A stretch of DNA of 54,696 bases from an uncultured Bacteroidales bacterium (GCA_946617165.1 CAMOJP010000003.1:1-54696), one strand, 5' to 3'. Shown: positions 9,081-18,063, counted from the first letter of the stretch. Program-made: numbers and translations. Notes: generated by a model not told the origin, from the letters alone.

Positions 9081-10394
9081 TTATCTTTTAATAGTACGCT
9101 TACGTCGTATATTTTGTTGTTTGCGTTGATTAATTACGTGCAGTATCGCAAACAGTAAGATTGCTAATACTACTACAACAATTATGCCAATCATAATGGG
9201 ACTCAGGTTGTCACCTTTTACGCGATTCCACATTTTTACTAATTCTTCGTTCATATCACCGGCATCGTGCATCAGCGCGCAACGGTCGATGACGGCTTTG
9301 TCTGCGTACAGAACAGGGTTGGCGTGAACAGCGGTGGCTGAATCGCCGAAGAAGTAGGTGAGGTTAAGCGGATCGGACCATTCCTCGCTGTCATCTACCC
9401 ATTCACGAACCTCGGGAGTCGCAATAACGGATACATAGCCGATGAAGTCCATGTTCTTGATGGCATTCTCAGGCAGACAGAGGTAGTTTATCCACCATGT
9501 AGCGGCTTTGGTGTTAACTGCGTATTTGGGGATGCACCAGCCGTCGAACCATACGTTCGAACCTTCTTTAGGAACAATGTAGTCAAGTTCCACTCCCATC
9601 TCTGCAGCTTCGTCTATAGCCCATTGCGCATCGCCAGACCAACTGAGATTCATCCAGGTCTTGCCTTTGGTCATTTCTTCTTTACCGAAGTCCACTTCCC
9701 AACCGGCAATATTGTTTTTGGCGGCGGTGAGGATTTCTTCAACGCGTTGGATGCGCTCGGGAGTAATAGTGCGTACCAAATCGTCACGGGTCACTTCGCC
9801 ACGGGCAATCTCGTCACGGTATGCATAAAGAACGATTACCGAATATACATCGCGAAAGGCATCTTTCATATAGATACGGCCTTCAAATTTCGGGTCTAAG
9901 ATAGCTCCCCAAGATGCTAAGTCCTCGCCGGATACAAAAGCGGGATTGTATATAAATCCGGTCGTGCCCCACATGTAGCCCACGGTATAATCGCTTACGT
10001 TCTCGGTCTCTGACATCTGTTGGAACTTATCTACTACGAACGGAGCAACATTATCGAAATAGCGCTGACCTTCAGGAATAATGTTCTTGTCTATCTTCTT
10101 GAGCAGTTCTGCTTTCAACATGCGTTCAATAATGTATTCCGACGGACATATCACATCGTAGTCTTCGTGACCCACTTCTATTTCCGTGAGCATCGATTCG
10201 TTAATGTCGAAAGTCTGATAGATGATTTGGACGTCTTCGCCGGTCATCTCTTTATACCAGGCAGGGAATGCATTGAGCACGTCTTCATCGATGTAGTCGG
10301 CCCAGTTGTACACTTTCAATGTGTGTGCGCGATCAGCTGCGATTGAACTCAGCGCCAGCAGCGCTACGAGTGTTAACGATAAAATCTTCTTCAT
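9081..10394 (-). CDS. potD: Spermidine/putrescine-binding protein PotD with C-terminal membrane anchor
   Basis: 437 residues. Signal peptide 1-20, then the PotD/PotF start HTLKVYNWADYIDED, which carries the Trp and Tyr of the polyamine site. Further family hallmarks are YDVICPSEYII and GYMWGTTGFIYNP. The binding domain ends around residue 390. Unusually, a strong transmembrane helix follows (about 399-421, PIMIGIIVVVVLAILLFAILH) with a very basic tail (QRKQQNIRRKRTIKR), predicted to leave the domain in the periplasm tethered to the inner membrane next to PotBC. Classical PotD (about 350 residues) is soluble. It is the last pot gene, 24 bases after potC. Role: captures polyamines for the PotABC importer. 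Family call is firm; exact ligand (spermidine, putrescine or other) is not determined. Confidence 0.92.
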   Translation of the reverse strand: MKKILSLTLVALLALSSIAADRAHTLKVYNWADYIDEDVLNAFPAWYKEMTGEDVQIIYQTFDINESMLTEIEVGHEDYDVICPSEYIIERMLKAELLKKIDKNIIPEGQRYFDNVAPFVVDKFQQMSETENVSDYTVGYMWGTTGFIYNPAFVSGEDLASWGAILDPKFEGRIYMKDAFRDVYSVIVLYAYRDEIARGEVTRDDLVRTITPERIQRVEEILTAAKNNIAGWEVDFGKEEMTKGKTWMNLSWSGDAQWAIDEAAEMGVELDYIVPKEGSNVWFDGWCIPKYAVNTKAATWWINYLCLPENAIKNMDFIGYVSVIATPEVREWVDDSEEWSDPLNLTYFFGDSATAVHANPVLYADKAVIDRCALMHDAGDMNEELVKMWNRVKGDNLSPIMIGIIVVVVLAILLFAILHVINQRKQQNIRRKRTIKR

Positions 10395-10418
10395 TGTTGT
10401 AATGTGTTAAAGTTGTAT

Positions 10419-11303
10419 TTATTTTTTAGTATTGTTTTTTGCTTGTCTTGTGGCTCTCCAGTTGATAATAATGAGGAGTACCAGCATCGTCAAAAATATG
10501 AGTGAGAACAGAGGGCGTAACTCAGGAGTGAGACCGCCTTTGCGAGCATCGGCATATATAAACGTACTGAGCGTGTTTAATCCCCCGCTACCTTTGGTAA
10601 AGAATGTCACACCGAAGTCATCGATACTCAGAGTGATACTCAATATAAACCCGCTGAGCATTCCCGGCCATAGTTCCGGCATCATCACTTTGCGCAACGC
10701 TTGGAATGGAGTCGCGCCTAAGTCCAAGGCTGCCTCATAGATATTGGGATTCATCTTGGTTAGACGGGGCATGACGCTCAAAACAACATAAGGCGTGCAG
10801 AATACGACATGCGCAATGATAACCGTCGTCAAACCGCGGCTGATGCCTAAAAATACGAACAGTAAAAACAGTGAAATACCCGTTAATATATCAGGATTGA
10901 TCATGGGGATACTGTTCAGCAGTTGGATGGCTCTGCGACCTTTCTGACGCATGTTGAATATACCGATAGCGGCAAGTGTTCCCAATAGAGTCGCAAAAGT
11001 CGCAGCGATAACGGCGATAATCAGTGTGTACCATAAAGAATAGTACATGTTCGGATCAACATGGACTTGCGCTACACGGTCATAACCCGTAAATAAGTTC
11101 TCATAGAGGGCAAACGTAAAGCCCGTCCAGTTGCCTAATACCTTGCTGCGAGTGAACGAGAAGAAGATGATTAGGACTATCGGAGCATATAAAAGCACTA
11201 ATAGCAGCCACAAATATGACTGGGCAAACACGCGGCGGATCGTTAGGGCGCGTTGACGGCGCTTGGCTTCCTTTTGGGCGGAAGATAATACTTGGTTACT
11301 CAT
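10419..11303 (-). CDS. potC: Polyamine ABC transporter permease PotC
   Basis: 294 residues from the ATG at 11303, which overlaps the potB stop (ATGA); longer versions starting upstream would lie inside potB. A basic cytoplasmic N-terminus (about 35 residues) leads into six predicted membrane segments. The coupling (EAA) loop is visible as YEAALDLGATPFQALRKVMMPE, which docks on PotA. The segment DDFGVTFFTKGSGGLNTLSTFIY near the C-terminus is a PotC hallmark. Forms the inner-membrane channel with PotB. Confidence 0.95.
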   Translation of the reverse strand: MSNQVLSSAQKEAKRRQRALTIRRVFAQSYLWLLLVLLYAPIVLIIFFSFTRSKVLGNWTGFTFALYENLFTGYDRVAQVHVDPNMYYSLWYTLIIAVIAATFATLLGTLAAIGIFNMRQKGRRAIQLLNSIPMINPDILTGISLFLLFVFLGISRGLTTVIIAHVVFCTPYVVLSVMPRLTKMNPNIYEAALDLGATPFQALRKVMMPELWPGMLSGFILSITLSIDDFGVTFFTKGSGGLNTLSTFIYADARKGGLTPELRPLFSLIFLTMLVLLIIINWRATRQAKNNTKK

Positions 11304-12094
11304 AGCACGCTCTGAGCCTCCTGCTCGTCTTTGTTCCCGAAGAAACTGGTTAAACCTATAATCAACAACATTATCAAAGATAATGCCGCACCGTAATTCC
11401 ACATCTGAAGACCGCCTTCACCAAAAGCACGCTGGATAAGAGAACCAAACAGAGTAATCTTATTGCGGGTCAGCAACTCAGATATCGCAAAAGTCGATAC
11501 CGTCGGCATGAACACCATCACTACACCGCTGTATATTCCAGGTACGGATAGAGGTAGAATGACTTTCAGAAACACTTCCTTCCGGTTCGCACCTAAATCA
11601 TGCGCCGCTTCTATCAGTGAACGGTCCATCTTCTGCAACGTGTTGTATATCGGATATATCATAAACGGCAGAAAATCGTAACACATGCCGTATAACAGAG
11701 CGCCTTCACCTAACGGAATGGAGAACATATTGAATAACTCAACCGTGGCCAATGTACGCAGCAGAAAGTTAATCCACATCGGTAAAATAAACAACATCGC
11801 CATCACGGCGGGCGTCTTCAGCTCCGCCGTCGCCATGATATAGGCTGCAGGATAACCTAACAGCAGGCAAATAAGGGTCGTCAGCAACGCTATCGCTATC
11901 GAGTATATAAACGTATTGACGGCTTCAGTCGTGTTGAAAAACTGCATAAAGTTGCGGAGAGTGAACGAGCCTGTAGGAGTCGTAAACGCATACACCACAA
12001 TCAAAAGCAACGGCAGTACCACAAAGAGTACAAGGAATAGCACATAGGGCCAGGCCCATGTGCGGCGACTATTGAATATGTTGAATAGTTTCAT
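11300..12094 (-). CDS. potB: Polyamine ABC transporter permease PotB
   Basis: 264 residues, about six membrane segments. The N-terminal part WAWPYVLFLVLFVVLPLLLIVVYAF is the first helix. The EAA coupling loop is IEAAHDLGANRKEVFLKVILPLS. Order in the operon is potA-potB-potC-potD; potB starts 4 bases after the potA stop and overlaps potC. Pairs with PotC to form the translocation path. Confidence 0.95.
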   Translation of the reverse strand: MKLFNIFNSRRTWAWPYVLFLVLFVVLPLLLIVVYAFTTPTGSFTLRNFMQFFNTTEAVNTFIYSIAIALLTTLICLLLGYPAAYIMATAELKTPAVMAMLFILPMWINFLLRTLATVELFNMFSIPLGEGALLYGMCYDFLPFMIYPIYNTLQKMDRSLIEAAHDLGANRKEVFLKVILPLSVPGIYSGVVMVFMPTVSTFAISELLTRNKITLFGSLIQRAFGEGGLQMWNYGAALSLIMLLIIGLTSFFGNKDEQEAQSVL

Positions 12095-12098
12095 CGCT

Positions 12099-13625
12099 TT
12101 AGCCTTTCGTTTGTGCGTCTTCTAATTTCGATAACAGAATCGATTCGGGGGCTATCTGGATGCCCACACGGTCGCCGTGGTCCCACACTTCGTTCGTGTT
12201 GACGAATATATCATGACCTTCGTCGGTACGGATAGTCAGATTGTAGTGGTTGCCTTTGTAGAGCAGGTAATGAACTTCACCCGACAGCGTTCCGTCATTC
12301 TCATAGTCTAATAGTTCCACCTCGCGGAATGGTACACGCACTTGAACTTTCTCACCCGCGGCAAAGGGAGCAAGATCCGACGGATTGACATCCCAGTCGG
12401 CTTCAAGAAAACGAACCTTGCCGTTCTTGAGAATTTCACCTTCAAAGTAGTTGTACAGGTAGTGCTCTTTGCGTATGATCTGAATATCCTCCGGCTTGAT
12501 TAGCATCCCTACATGCGTCCCCGGCTTGAACTCGTGATAGTCTTGAACCATAAACTCATATCCATCCTCTGTCTTGACCGTCATCTCGTAGTGAACGCCC
12601 TTGAATATGCAACTGTCAACAACGCCGTACCACTTGGTAAACTTACCCTTCGGAACACGGTCATCAGGGTCAAGGTCCGATTGGGCGGCGGCGGATGGAC
12701 CACGGTCGCTCTGCTCCTTGCCCGCGGCTACAGCCCATATGTATATGTCTTCAGGACGCAAAACTACATCTACAGGATTATTCTCGCCGAACCCTTCATC
12801 TACACAGTCAAACTCCTTCTGGCAGAACGATACCTTCCGGTCGCGAATCATCGTACCGCTCAATATATTGCTCTCACCGATGAAATCAGCTACAAAGCAG
12901 TTCTGAGGCTCGTTGTATATATCCGTCGGAGTGCCTATCTGCTGTATCTTGCCCTCACGCATCACAACTATGCGGTCGCTCAATGTCAATGCTTCTTCTT
13001 GGTCGTGAGTCACATATATAAAGGTTATACCAAGTTCCTTATGCATCTCTTTCAACTCCAACTGCATATCCTTACGCATCTTCAAGTCCAAGGCCGCTAA
13101 TGGCTCATCCAGTAACAGCACCTCAGGCTGGTTCACTATAGCACGGGCTATCGCTACACGCTGCTGCTGACCACCCGACAGAGAATCAACATCGCGGAAC
13201 TCATAATCGCTCATGCCTACTGTCTTCAACGCCTGCTTCACACGCTTCATTATCGTGTCTGAATTAAGCTTCTTTAACTTCAAACCAAATGCAACATTGT
13301 CAAACACATTCAAATGCGGAAACAATGCGTACTTCTGGAAGACCGTATTTACTGGACGCTGGTGGGGAGGAGTCTGAGTGATATCTTCGCCTTTCAGCAG
13401 AATATCACCTTCTGTCGCTACTTGAAAGCCGGCTATACAACGTAATAACGTCGTCTTTCCGCAACCGGACGGACCTAAAATGGTCACAAACTCACCTTTC
13501 TTAACTTGAAGACTTACATCTTCTAATGCATACTTACCATCTTCGAATCTCTTCGATACGTGATTCACTTCGATGATAAAATAATCGTTCGGGTTGGAAC
13601 GAGATAAAACCTCTGGTTTTGCCAT
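12099..13625 (-). CDS. potA: Polyamine ABC transporter ATPase PotA with duplicated regulatory domain
   Basis: 508 residues from the ATG at 13625; the family is usually about 350-380. The in-frame start at 13679 would add 18 residues with no homology and is rejected. Nucleotide-binding domain 20-245: Walker [10 protein letters not shown] (51-59), Q-loop FQKYALFPH, signature LSGGQQQR (149-156), Walker B LLLDEP (170-175), H-loop His207. The usual OB/TOBE regulatory module follows (about 250-387, with [11 protein letters not shown] and [12 protein letters not shown]). A second module of the same kind is appended (about 393-502, with [12 protein letters not shown] and [12 protein letters not shown]). 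A charged low-complexity insert (about 300-325) sits in the first module. Energises polyamine import. The extra module may add regulation by ligand or another protein. Confidence 0.94.
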   Translation of the reverse strand: MAKPEVLSRSNPNDYFIIEVNHVSKRFEDGKYALEDVSLQVKKGEFVTILGPSGCGKTTLLRCIAGFQVATEGDILLKGEDITQTPPHQRPVNTVFQKYALFPHLNVFDNVAFGLKLKKLNSDTIMKRVKQALKTVGMSDYEFRDVDSLSGGQQQRVAIARAIVNQPEVLLLDEPLAALDLKMRKDMQLELKEMHKELGITFIYVTHDQEEALTLSDRIVVMREGKIQQIGTPTDIYNEPQNCFVADFIGESNILSGTMIRDRKVSFCQKEFDCVDEGFGENNPVDVVLRPEDIYIWAVAAGKEQSDRGPSAAAQSDLDPDDRVPKGKFTKWYGVVDSCIFKGVHYEMTVKTEDGYEFMVQDYHEFKPGTHVGMLIKPEDIQIIRKEHYLYNYFEGEILKNGKVRFLEADWDVNPSDLAPFAAGEKVQVRVPFREVELLDYENDGTLSGEVHYLLYKGNHYNLTIRTDEGHDIFVNTNEVWDHGDRVGIQIAPESILLSKLEDAQTKG

Positions 13626-13786
13626 TTCTTTAATTAAAACTAAATCGGGTTTCGATACTCCCAATAAATCATAAAACAATCATTTTGGTTATACAATAAT
13701 TCTATGCCTACGCATATATTAAATTCCATCCAAACGCGCACAATAAATTCCCTGCTTACGCTCACTATAATCTATGCATACGCAGC

Positions 13787-13806
13787 GCATAGGTGCACAC
13801 CTACGC
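13787..13806 (-). promoter_or_regulatory. Hairpin at the 5' end of the potA leader
   Basis: Inverted repeat GCATAGGTG / CACCTACGC (one G-U pair when transcribed) around a 2-base centre. It falls just downstream of the potA promoter, so it would cap the 5' end of a leader of about 185 bases. It could protect the messenger or act in regulation; no known riboswitch is recognised. Confidence 0.5.
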
Positions 13807-13817
13807 AAATTACGCCG

Positions 13818-13849
13818 CAAAAGTACTGCTTTTTTTTCATTTATGCAAA
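13818..13849 (-). promoter_or_regulatory. Promoter of the potABCD operon
   Basis: Read on the minus strand: TTTG at 13849-13846, 20 bp spacer containing an A-tract and GCAG, then TACTTTTG at 13825-13818. It lies about 190 bases upstream of the potA ATG, leaving a long leader. No closer promoter is seen. Confidence 0.8.
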
Positions 13850-13874
13850 TAAAAATGAAAAATATAACTTTTCT

Positions 13875-13985
13875 TCTCCATTTCTCCTCCATTTCTCCTC
13901 CTTCTCTCTTCCTTTCCCCCTCCAATTCCCCACGTAAGATACACGTAAGATACACGATAGATACACGTAAGATAAACGGTAGATT
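13875..13985. repeat. Two adjacent arrays of 11-bp tandem repeats upstream of the potA promoter
   Basis: The 439-base gap between potA and yjjW holds no credible gene. Array 1 (13875-13929) is five degenerate 11-mers of the type CCTCCATTTCT in a nearly pure pyrimidine strand. Array 2 (13931-13985) is five units of CACGTAAGATA: units 1, 2 and 4 identical, unit 3 CACGATAGATA, unit 5 AACGGTAGATT. Only one base separates the arrays. An 11-bp period places every unit on about the same face of the helix. The rest, 13986-14064, has no recognised element. Confidence 0.8.
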
Positions 13986-14064
13986 GATATAACTTAAGTG
14001 CAACTTAAGACGTAGGATACCCCGTTTTACGGACATTTTAATTAAAATACATTATGAGAAATAA

Positions 14065-14787
14065 TCACCCCTTGCGAACGGGTAAATGAAGACTTTCTGC
14101 AATAGAAATATAGTGATTCATTGCCTCCTCAGACGTCACAGGATAGGCGGATAAAGCACCTATAACTCCGTGAGGACGGAAACGGATTAACTTAATTGGA
14201 GCACTTTTCCCGATGAAACCGTATATTTGTGCAATATTATTGAGAATAACTTCCACATCCACCATTTCGGGCACGCAAACAATACGCACTTCCGTTAACT
14301 TGTCCTCTTGCAGCAACCATGTCAGATTATCTTTGACAATCCGGTTGTTTGCCGACTGCGTCAAACGTTGATAGATAACGCTGTCCCATGCCTTCACATC
14401 TAACATCACACCGTCACACACATCCATCAGCGGACGATGGCTCGAAAACGGAACTGTACCGTTGCTGTCTATCAGACACGTTAGAAAATGTCCGGTTTCA
14501 TCGGACAAATGCCTTACGGCGGTGAACAATTCTTTAAGCCATTCCGCCCGCAGCATACACTCGCCACCGGACACCGTTATTCCGCGGATAAAAGGAATAC
14601 TCTTCCGTATTTCTTCCACAACCTCCGGAACCGTCCGCTCCGATGCTTCCGCATCTTCCATGGCTTGCGTCTCTGGATTATGGCAGTAACTGCAGCGGAT
14701 ATTGCAGCCTTGTAGAAAGATAGCGGTCCTGTTGCCCGGACCATCTACCGTTGATTGGGATATGATTTTCCTGACTGGAGCTGTCAT
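14065..14787 (-). CDS. yjjW: YjjW-family glycyl-radical-enzyme activase (radical SAM)
   Basis: 240 residues from the ATG at 14787, which overlaps the upstream stop (ATGA). Radical SAM cluster motif CNIRCSYC (CxxxCxxC) preceded by DGPGNRTAIFLQGC, the start typical of glycyl-radical activases. Then TVSGGE (SAM contact), LTCLIDSNG, GVMLDVKAW and FRPHGVIG. These blocks and their order match E. coli YjjW rather than NrdG (which is about 155 residues and lacks the LDVKAW and RPHGV blocks). The ferredoxin-like insert with extra Cys clusters present in E. coli YjjW is absent, giving a shorter protein. Role: uses SAM and an iron-sulfur cluster to generate the glycyl radical on the YjjI-type partner encoded just upstream. 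An automatic pipeline would probably call it pyruvate formate-lyase activating enzyme or NrdG. Confidence 0.85.
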   Translation of the reverse strand: MTAPVRKIISQSTVDGPGNRTAIFLQGCNIRCSYCHNPETQAMEDAEASERTVPEVVEEIRKSIPFIRGITVSGGECMLRAEWLKELFTAVRHLSDETGHFLTCLIDSNGTVPFSSHRPLMDVCDGVMLDVKAWDSVIYQRLTQSANNRIVKDNLTWLLQEDKLTEVRIVCVPEMVDVEVILNNIAQIYGFIGKSAPIKLIRFRPHGVIGALSAYPVTSEEAMNHYISIAESLHLPVRKG

Positions 14788-16274
14788 ACACCACGTACTT
14801 TGCGGTTCGCCAAATGCGCGGATGCGTAAGTCGGAGCACCTAATTGGGTTGTGTTCTGAAGAACCGTCTCTCCCTTGTTCCACTTCTCTATTTCAGAACG
14901 TTTGACAAGGTAACCCGTAATACGGACAAGGTCGGAATCGGAAGCGTAAAACGCAATGTATTTCTGACCAAGTGAGAAGGCTCCTTTGATGATATCAAGT
15001 ACGGCAGCAGGATTTTGCTTGCCCGTAATATCGAACGGAAGAATATCCGAACAGCCCGTAGGAATATATCGGTGGAATCGGGAGGAATGACGCAAATGGT
15101 CGTATATGGATTCAGGCTCGTCACCTACAGGAATACGTATGCCAGACGTGATGCCGTAGTCCGTATCAATGCCTACTTGAGCGTGAAGCAACAAATGGTG
15201 GTTCGCTATGTCGCAATAGGGACATTCGTATTGGTTTACAAATTCGGTAATAGCATCCATAATCTGCTCCGCAATATCGTCCGCTTCGGCGTCACTACCG
15301 TATTTCTTGCCTTCAGGGGCAAAGTGATTGGCGGCTTCGGCTAATCCTACTAAACCGAACATCGCTACAAAACGCTCACGCGATACAAATCCCTCCTTGA
15401 CTAAGAAATGGCTCTCAAAGAACCCAGACTTCTCCACAATAAAACGAATACGTGCCGACATGTAATCTGCCATACACAGCATTGCCTCAGGTAGCAGAGT
15501 CTCCAAAAACTCCTTCTTGTCATTCGTCATGGCGGCTAAACGAGGAAGTACGATACGCGTCAGAGTGTAACTTCCCCCGCCTATGGGTAGAATATTATAG
15601 CACGATGATATCCCGTAGCGGTCGTAAGTCTTTGCATTAAGAGGATCATTGCATATAGCGGGATTGGCTACACATAAAGAGGTGTAAATAGCTTGCTCCG
15701 CAAAAGCATCCGGAGTAATGGAGGGATCATACTTGAGCGTCAGATTGGGTACGGCTTGAGCCAGTTCGCAATCTACTTCCATAATTAATCTGCCTGCGCG
15801 CGTAGCCTCGGGACCTAAATTGGCGTGACAGAACGAATCGGTAATCGTGCGGTCCAGATAAATAAGAAAATTACGCAGCTTGCGCTTAACCTCACTGTCG
15901 GATAATCCAACTATAAAAGGCTCTATAAGCTTGTCTAAATCACCTAAAAAAACAGGATAAGTCGTAATCGAAGGTACGTGACGGTAAAGAACCTGTAGGA
16001 AAGTAAGTAATTCGTCAAAATCCTGAGGAGGAGCCAGCTCCAAAAACTTAACTCCATCTTTGACTGCCTTCTGATAATCCGGCATAATATAACGCGGACG
16101 ATAAGGAGCATTACCTTCGTTCAGATTGCAAATAACCCCTTGCGCGAAGTAGAACTTTGTTCGCTCCGGCATGGGAAGTACGGATAAAGTGTCCTCAGCT
16201 GCATGAGCTAACGCTACTACCTTTTGCTCGTAACTGAGCTTCTGAGATGTTACAATCGAATAAATGTCGGCCAT
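14784..16274 (-). CDS. yjjI: YjjI-family glycyl radical enzyme (substrate unknown)
   Basis: 496 residues from the ATG at 16274, 17 or so bases after the predicted transcription start; longer frames run into the tRNA gene and are rejected. Glycyl radical site RITGY with Gly454 near the C-terminus; probable thiyl cysteine Cys225 in GISSCYNILPIGGG. Blocks such as QGVICNLNEGNAPYRPRY, PSITTYPVFLGDLD, YLDRTITDSFCHANLGP, HFLVKEGFVSRERFV and RIPVGDEPESIYDHL line up with what I recall of E. coli YjjI. The ATP-cone and the C-terminal four-Cys zinc site of NrdD are absent, so it is not an anaerobic ribonucleotide reductase despite a similar length of annotation history. YjjI catalyses an unknown reaction. 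Works only without oxygen once activated by the product of the overlapping downstream gene. Confidence 0.87.
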   Translation of the reverse strand: MADIYSIVTSQKLSYEQKVVALAHAAEDTLSVLPMPERTKFYFAQGVICNLNEGNAPYRPRYIMPDYQKAVKDGVKFLELAPPQDFDELLTFLQVLYRHVPSITTYPVFLGDLDKLIEPFIVGLSDSEVKRKLRNFLIYLDRTITDSFCHANLGPEATRAGRLIMEVDCELAQAVPNLTLKYDPSITPDAFAEQAIYTSLCVANPAICNDPLNAKTYDRYGISSCYNILPIGGGSYTLTRIVLPRLAAMTNDKKEFLETLLPEAMLCMADYMSARIRFIVEKSGFFESHFLVKEGFVSRERFVAMFGLVGLAEAANHFAPEGKKYGSDAEADDIAEQIMDAITEFVNQYECPYCDIANHHLLLHAQVGIDTDYGITSGIRIPVGDEPESIYDHLRHSSRFHRYIPTGCSDILPFDITGKQNPAAVLDIIKGAFSLGQKYIAFYASDSDLVRITGYLVKRSEIEKWNKGETVLQNTTQLGAPTYASAHLANRKVRGV

Positions 16275-16295
16275 GGTATATAATGATTTGGACTG

Positions 16296-16327
16296 CAAAA
16301 GTACTATATTTAGTCGGATTATACAAA
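16296..16327 (-). promoter_or_regulatory. Promoter of yjjI-yjjW
   Basis: Minus strand: TTTG at 16327-16324, 20 bp, TACTTTTG at 16303-16296; leader of about 17 bases. No FNR-type palindrome is obvious beside it. Confidence 0.8.
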
Positions 16328-16363
16328 TAATTGAGCCTAAAAATGCACTTTTTGCCTTAAAAA

Positions 16364-16395
16364 TTTGGCAGTATGAAAAAAAAGCAGTACTTTTG
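16364..16395 (+). promoter_or_regulatory. Promoter of tRNA-Pro(GGG)-gpmI
   Basis: TTTG 16364-16367, 20 bp ending in A8-GCAG, TACTTTTG 16388-16395. About 20 bases ahead of the tRNA; no separate promoter fits in the 20 bases before gpmI. Confidence 0.82.
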
Positions 16396-16419
16396 CAGCC
16401 GGTTTTGATAAAATACCAA

Positions 16420-16493
16420 CGGGATGTGGCGCAGTCCGGTAGCGCAACGGTCTGGGGGACCGGAGGTCGCAAGTTCAAATCTTGTCATCCCGA
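16420..16493 (+). tRNA. tRNA-Pro (anticodon GGG)
   Basis: Cloverleaf: acceptor CGGGATG / CATCCCG, D-stem GCGC / GCGC, anticodon loop CTGGGGG (anticodon GGG, G37 as in Pro tRNAs), T-stem GCAAG / CTTGT with loop TTCAAAT, discriminator A at 16493. The CCA end is not encoded. Begins with C1 as bacterial proline tRNAs do. Confidence 0.95.
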
Positions 16494-16513
16494 CATTTCT
16501 TTATTTTTTTTGT

Positions 16514-18061
16514 ATGAAAGCATTATTGATGATTCTTGATGGCTGGGGCATCGGGCAAAAAACGGCTGCCAACGCCATCTATTCTACAAACACTCCACAC
16601 TGGACTGCTTTATTGGAAAAGTACCCGCACTCGCAACTTCAGGCAAGTGGGGAAAATGTCGGACTGCCGGACGGACAAATGGGAAACTCCGAGGTTGGAC
16701 ACCTTAATATCGGAGCAGGACGAGTCGTCTATCAGGATCTGGTGAAAATCAACCGCGCTTGCAAAGACGGCTCTATTAGACAAAATCCCGAAATAATATC
16801 CGCCTTTACCAACGCTAAACAAAGTGGCAAAAAATTGCACATCATGGGACTGACCTCCAATGGGGGAGTACATAGTTCCCTGGACCACTTGTTTTTCCTG
16901 CTCCAGATAGCTAAAGAATACGGATTGGACGGACGAACCTTTGTGCATTGCTTTATGGATGGACGGGATACGGACCCGCATTCCGGTATAGGATTTATTG
17001 ACCAACTCGAGCAACATATGGCTAAAACGACCGGTGAAATCGCAACTATTCAGGGACGATTCTATGCCATGGACCGCGATAAAAGATGGGAACGCGTAAA
17101 AATTGCCTACGACTGCCTCGTAAATGGACAAGGTGCTAAATTCGAAAATATGCACGATGCAATGAAGGCTTCTTATGATGCCGATGTAACGGACGAGTTC
17201 ATCAAACCAATCGTGCATGTTAGAAACGGACAACCTTTGGCAAAAATTGAAGAAGGGGATGTGGTTATATTCTTCAATTATCGTAACGACCGTGCCCGCG
17301 AAATGACAATAGTGCTCACGCAGCAGGATATGCCCGACCAGGGAATGATGACTATTCCTAATCTCGACTACTACTGCATGACACCTTATGAGTCCACCTT
17401 TACTGGACTCCATATCCTTTTCCCGAAAGAGAATGTACAAAATACACTCGGTGAAATCGTCGCTAAAGCAGGTATGAAACAGCTGCGTATTGCCGAGACG
17501 GAGAAGTTTGCACATGTGACCTTCTTCTTCTCTGGAGGACGTGACGCGCAGTTTGAAAACGAAGACCGTATCCTGATACCTTCGCCTAAAGTGGCAACAT
17601 ATGACCTCCAACCCGAGATGTCGGCACCTGAAGTCGCTGCTGCCCTCAACGATGCACTGGACTCTCAAAAGTACGACTGCATCATTCTTAACTTTGCCAA
17701 TGGGGATATGGTCGGACACACAGGAGTCTATAACTCGATACAGCAAGCGGTTGTCACAATTGATATATGCGTTGACCGCGTCGTAAATGCTGCAAGACGT
17801 AACGGCTACGAAGTGATTATCATCGCTGACCACGGTAATGCGGATAATGCCGTTAATCCTGATGGCACTCCTAATACTGCACACTCACTCAACCCTGTGC
17901 CGTTCATCTATATACCGGCAGACTCAAAAGAAAAAGACGGACACTTCCCATATACGTGTGAAGATGGTATATTGGCGGATGTGGCTCCCTCTATCTGTCA
18001 TATCTTGGGAATTGAGCAACCGGCTGAAATGACCGGACATTGCCTGATCCATGAGAAATAA
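16514..18061 (+). CDS. gpmI: 2,3-bisphosphoglycerate-independent phosphoglycerate mutase
   Basis: 515 residues from the ATG at 16514, right size for GpmI; a longer frame would start inside the tRNA. DGWG (Asp9) binds manganese and MGNSEVGH contains the phospho-accepting Ser59. FMDGRDTDP and [13 protein letters not shown] are substrate-site blocks, and DHGNADN near the end supplies further metal ligands. Interconverts 3- and 2-phosphoglycerate in glycolysis and gluconeogenesis, in the cytoplasm. The gene begins 20 bases after the tRNA-Pro and seems to rely on the tRNA promoter, so processing of the tRNA 3' end would release the messenger. Confidence 0.97.
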   Translation: MKALLMILDGWGIGQKTAANAIYSTNTPHWTALLEKYPHSQLQASGENVGLPDGQMGNSEVGHLNIGAGRVVYQDLVKINRACKDGSIRQNPEIISAFTNAKQSGKKLHIMGLTSNGGVHSSLDHLFFLLQIAKEYGLDGRTFVHCFMDGRDTDPHSGIGFIDQLEQHMAKTTGEIATIQGRFYAMDRDKRWERVKIAYDCLVNGQGAKFENMHDAMKASYDADVTDEFIKPIVHVRNGQPLAKIEEGDVVIFFNYRNDRAREMTIVLTQQDMPDQGMMTIPNLDYYCMTPYESTFTGLHILFPKENVQNTLGEIVAKAGMKQLRIAETEKFAHVTFFFSGGRDAQFENEDRILIPSPKVATYDLQPEMSAPEVAAALNDALDSQKYDCIILNFANGDMVGHTGVYNSIQQAVVTIDICVDRVVNAARRNGYEVIIIADHGNADNAVNPDGTPNTAHSLNPVPFIYIPADSKEKDGHFPYTCEDGILADVAPSICHILGIEQPAEMTGHCLIHEK

Positions 18062-18063
18062 GA

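Noticed and set aside
13704..14036. Open frames of 72-105 codons in the potA-yjjW gap
   Set aside because: They translate the repeat arrays and the potA leader; no start signals or protein-like composition.
14065..16274. Annotation as anaerobic ribonucleotide reductase NrdD with NrdG
   Set aside because: No ATP cone, no C-terminal zinc cysteines, and the activase is 240 residues with YjjW blocks; YjjI/YjjW fits better.
16610..17884. 424-codon open frame on the minus strand opposite gpmI
   Set aside because: It is antisense to a certain gene, has no promoter and reads as a Cys/His-rich non-protein; a shadow frame.
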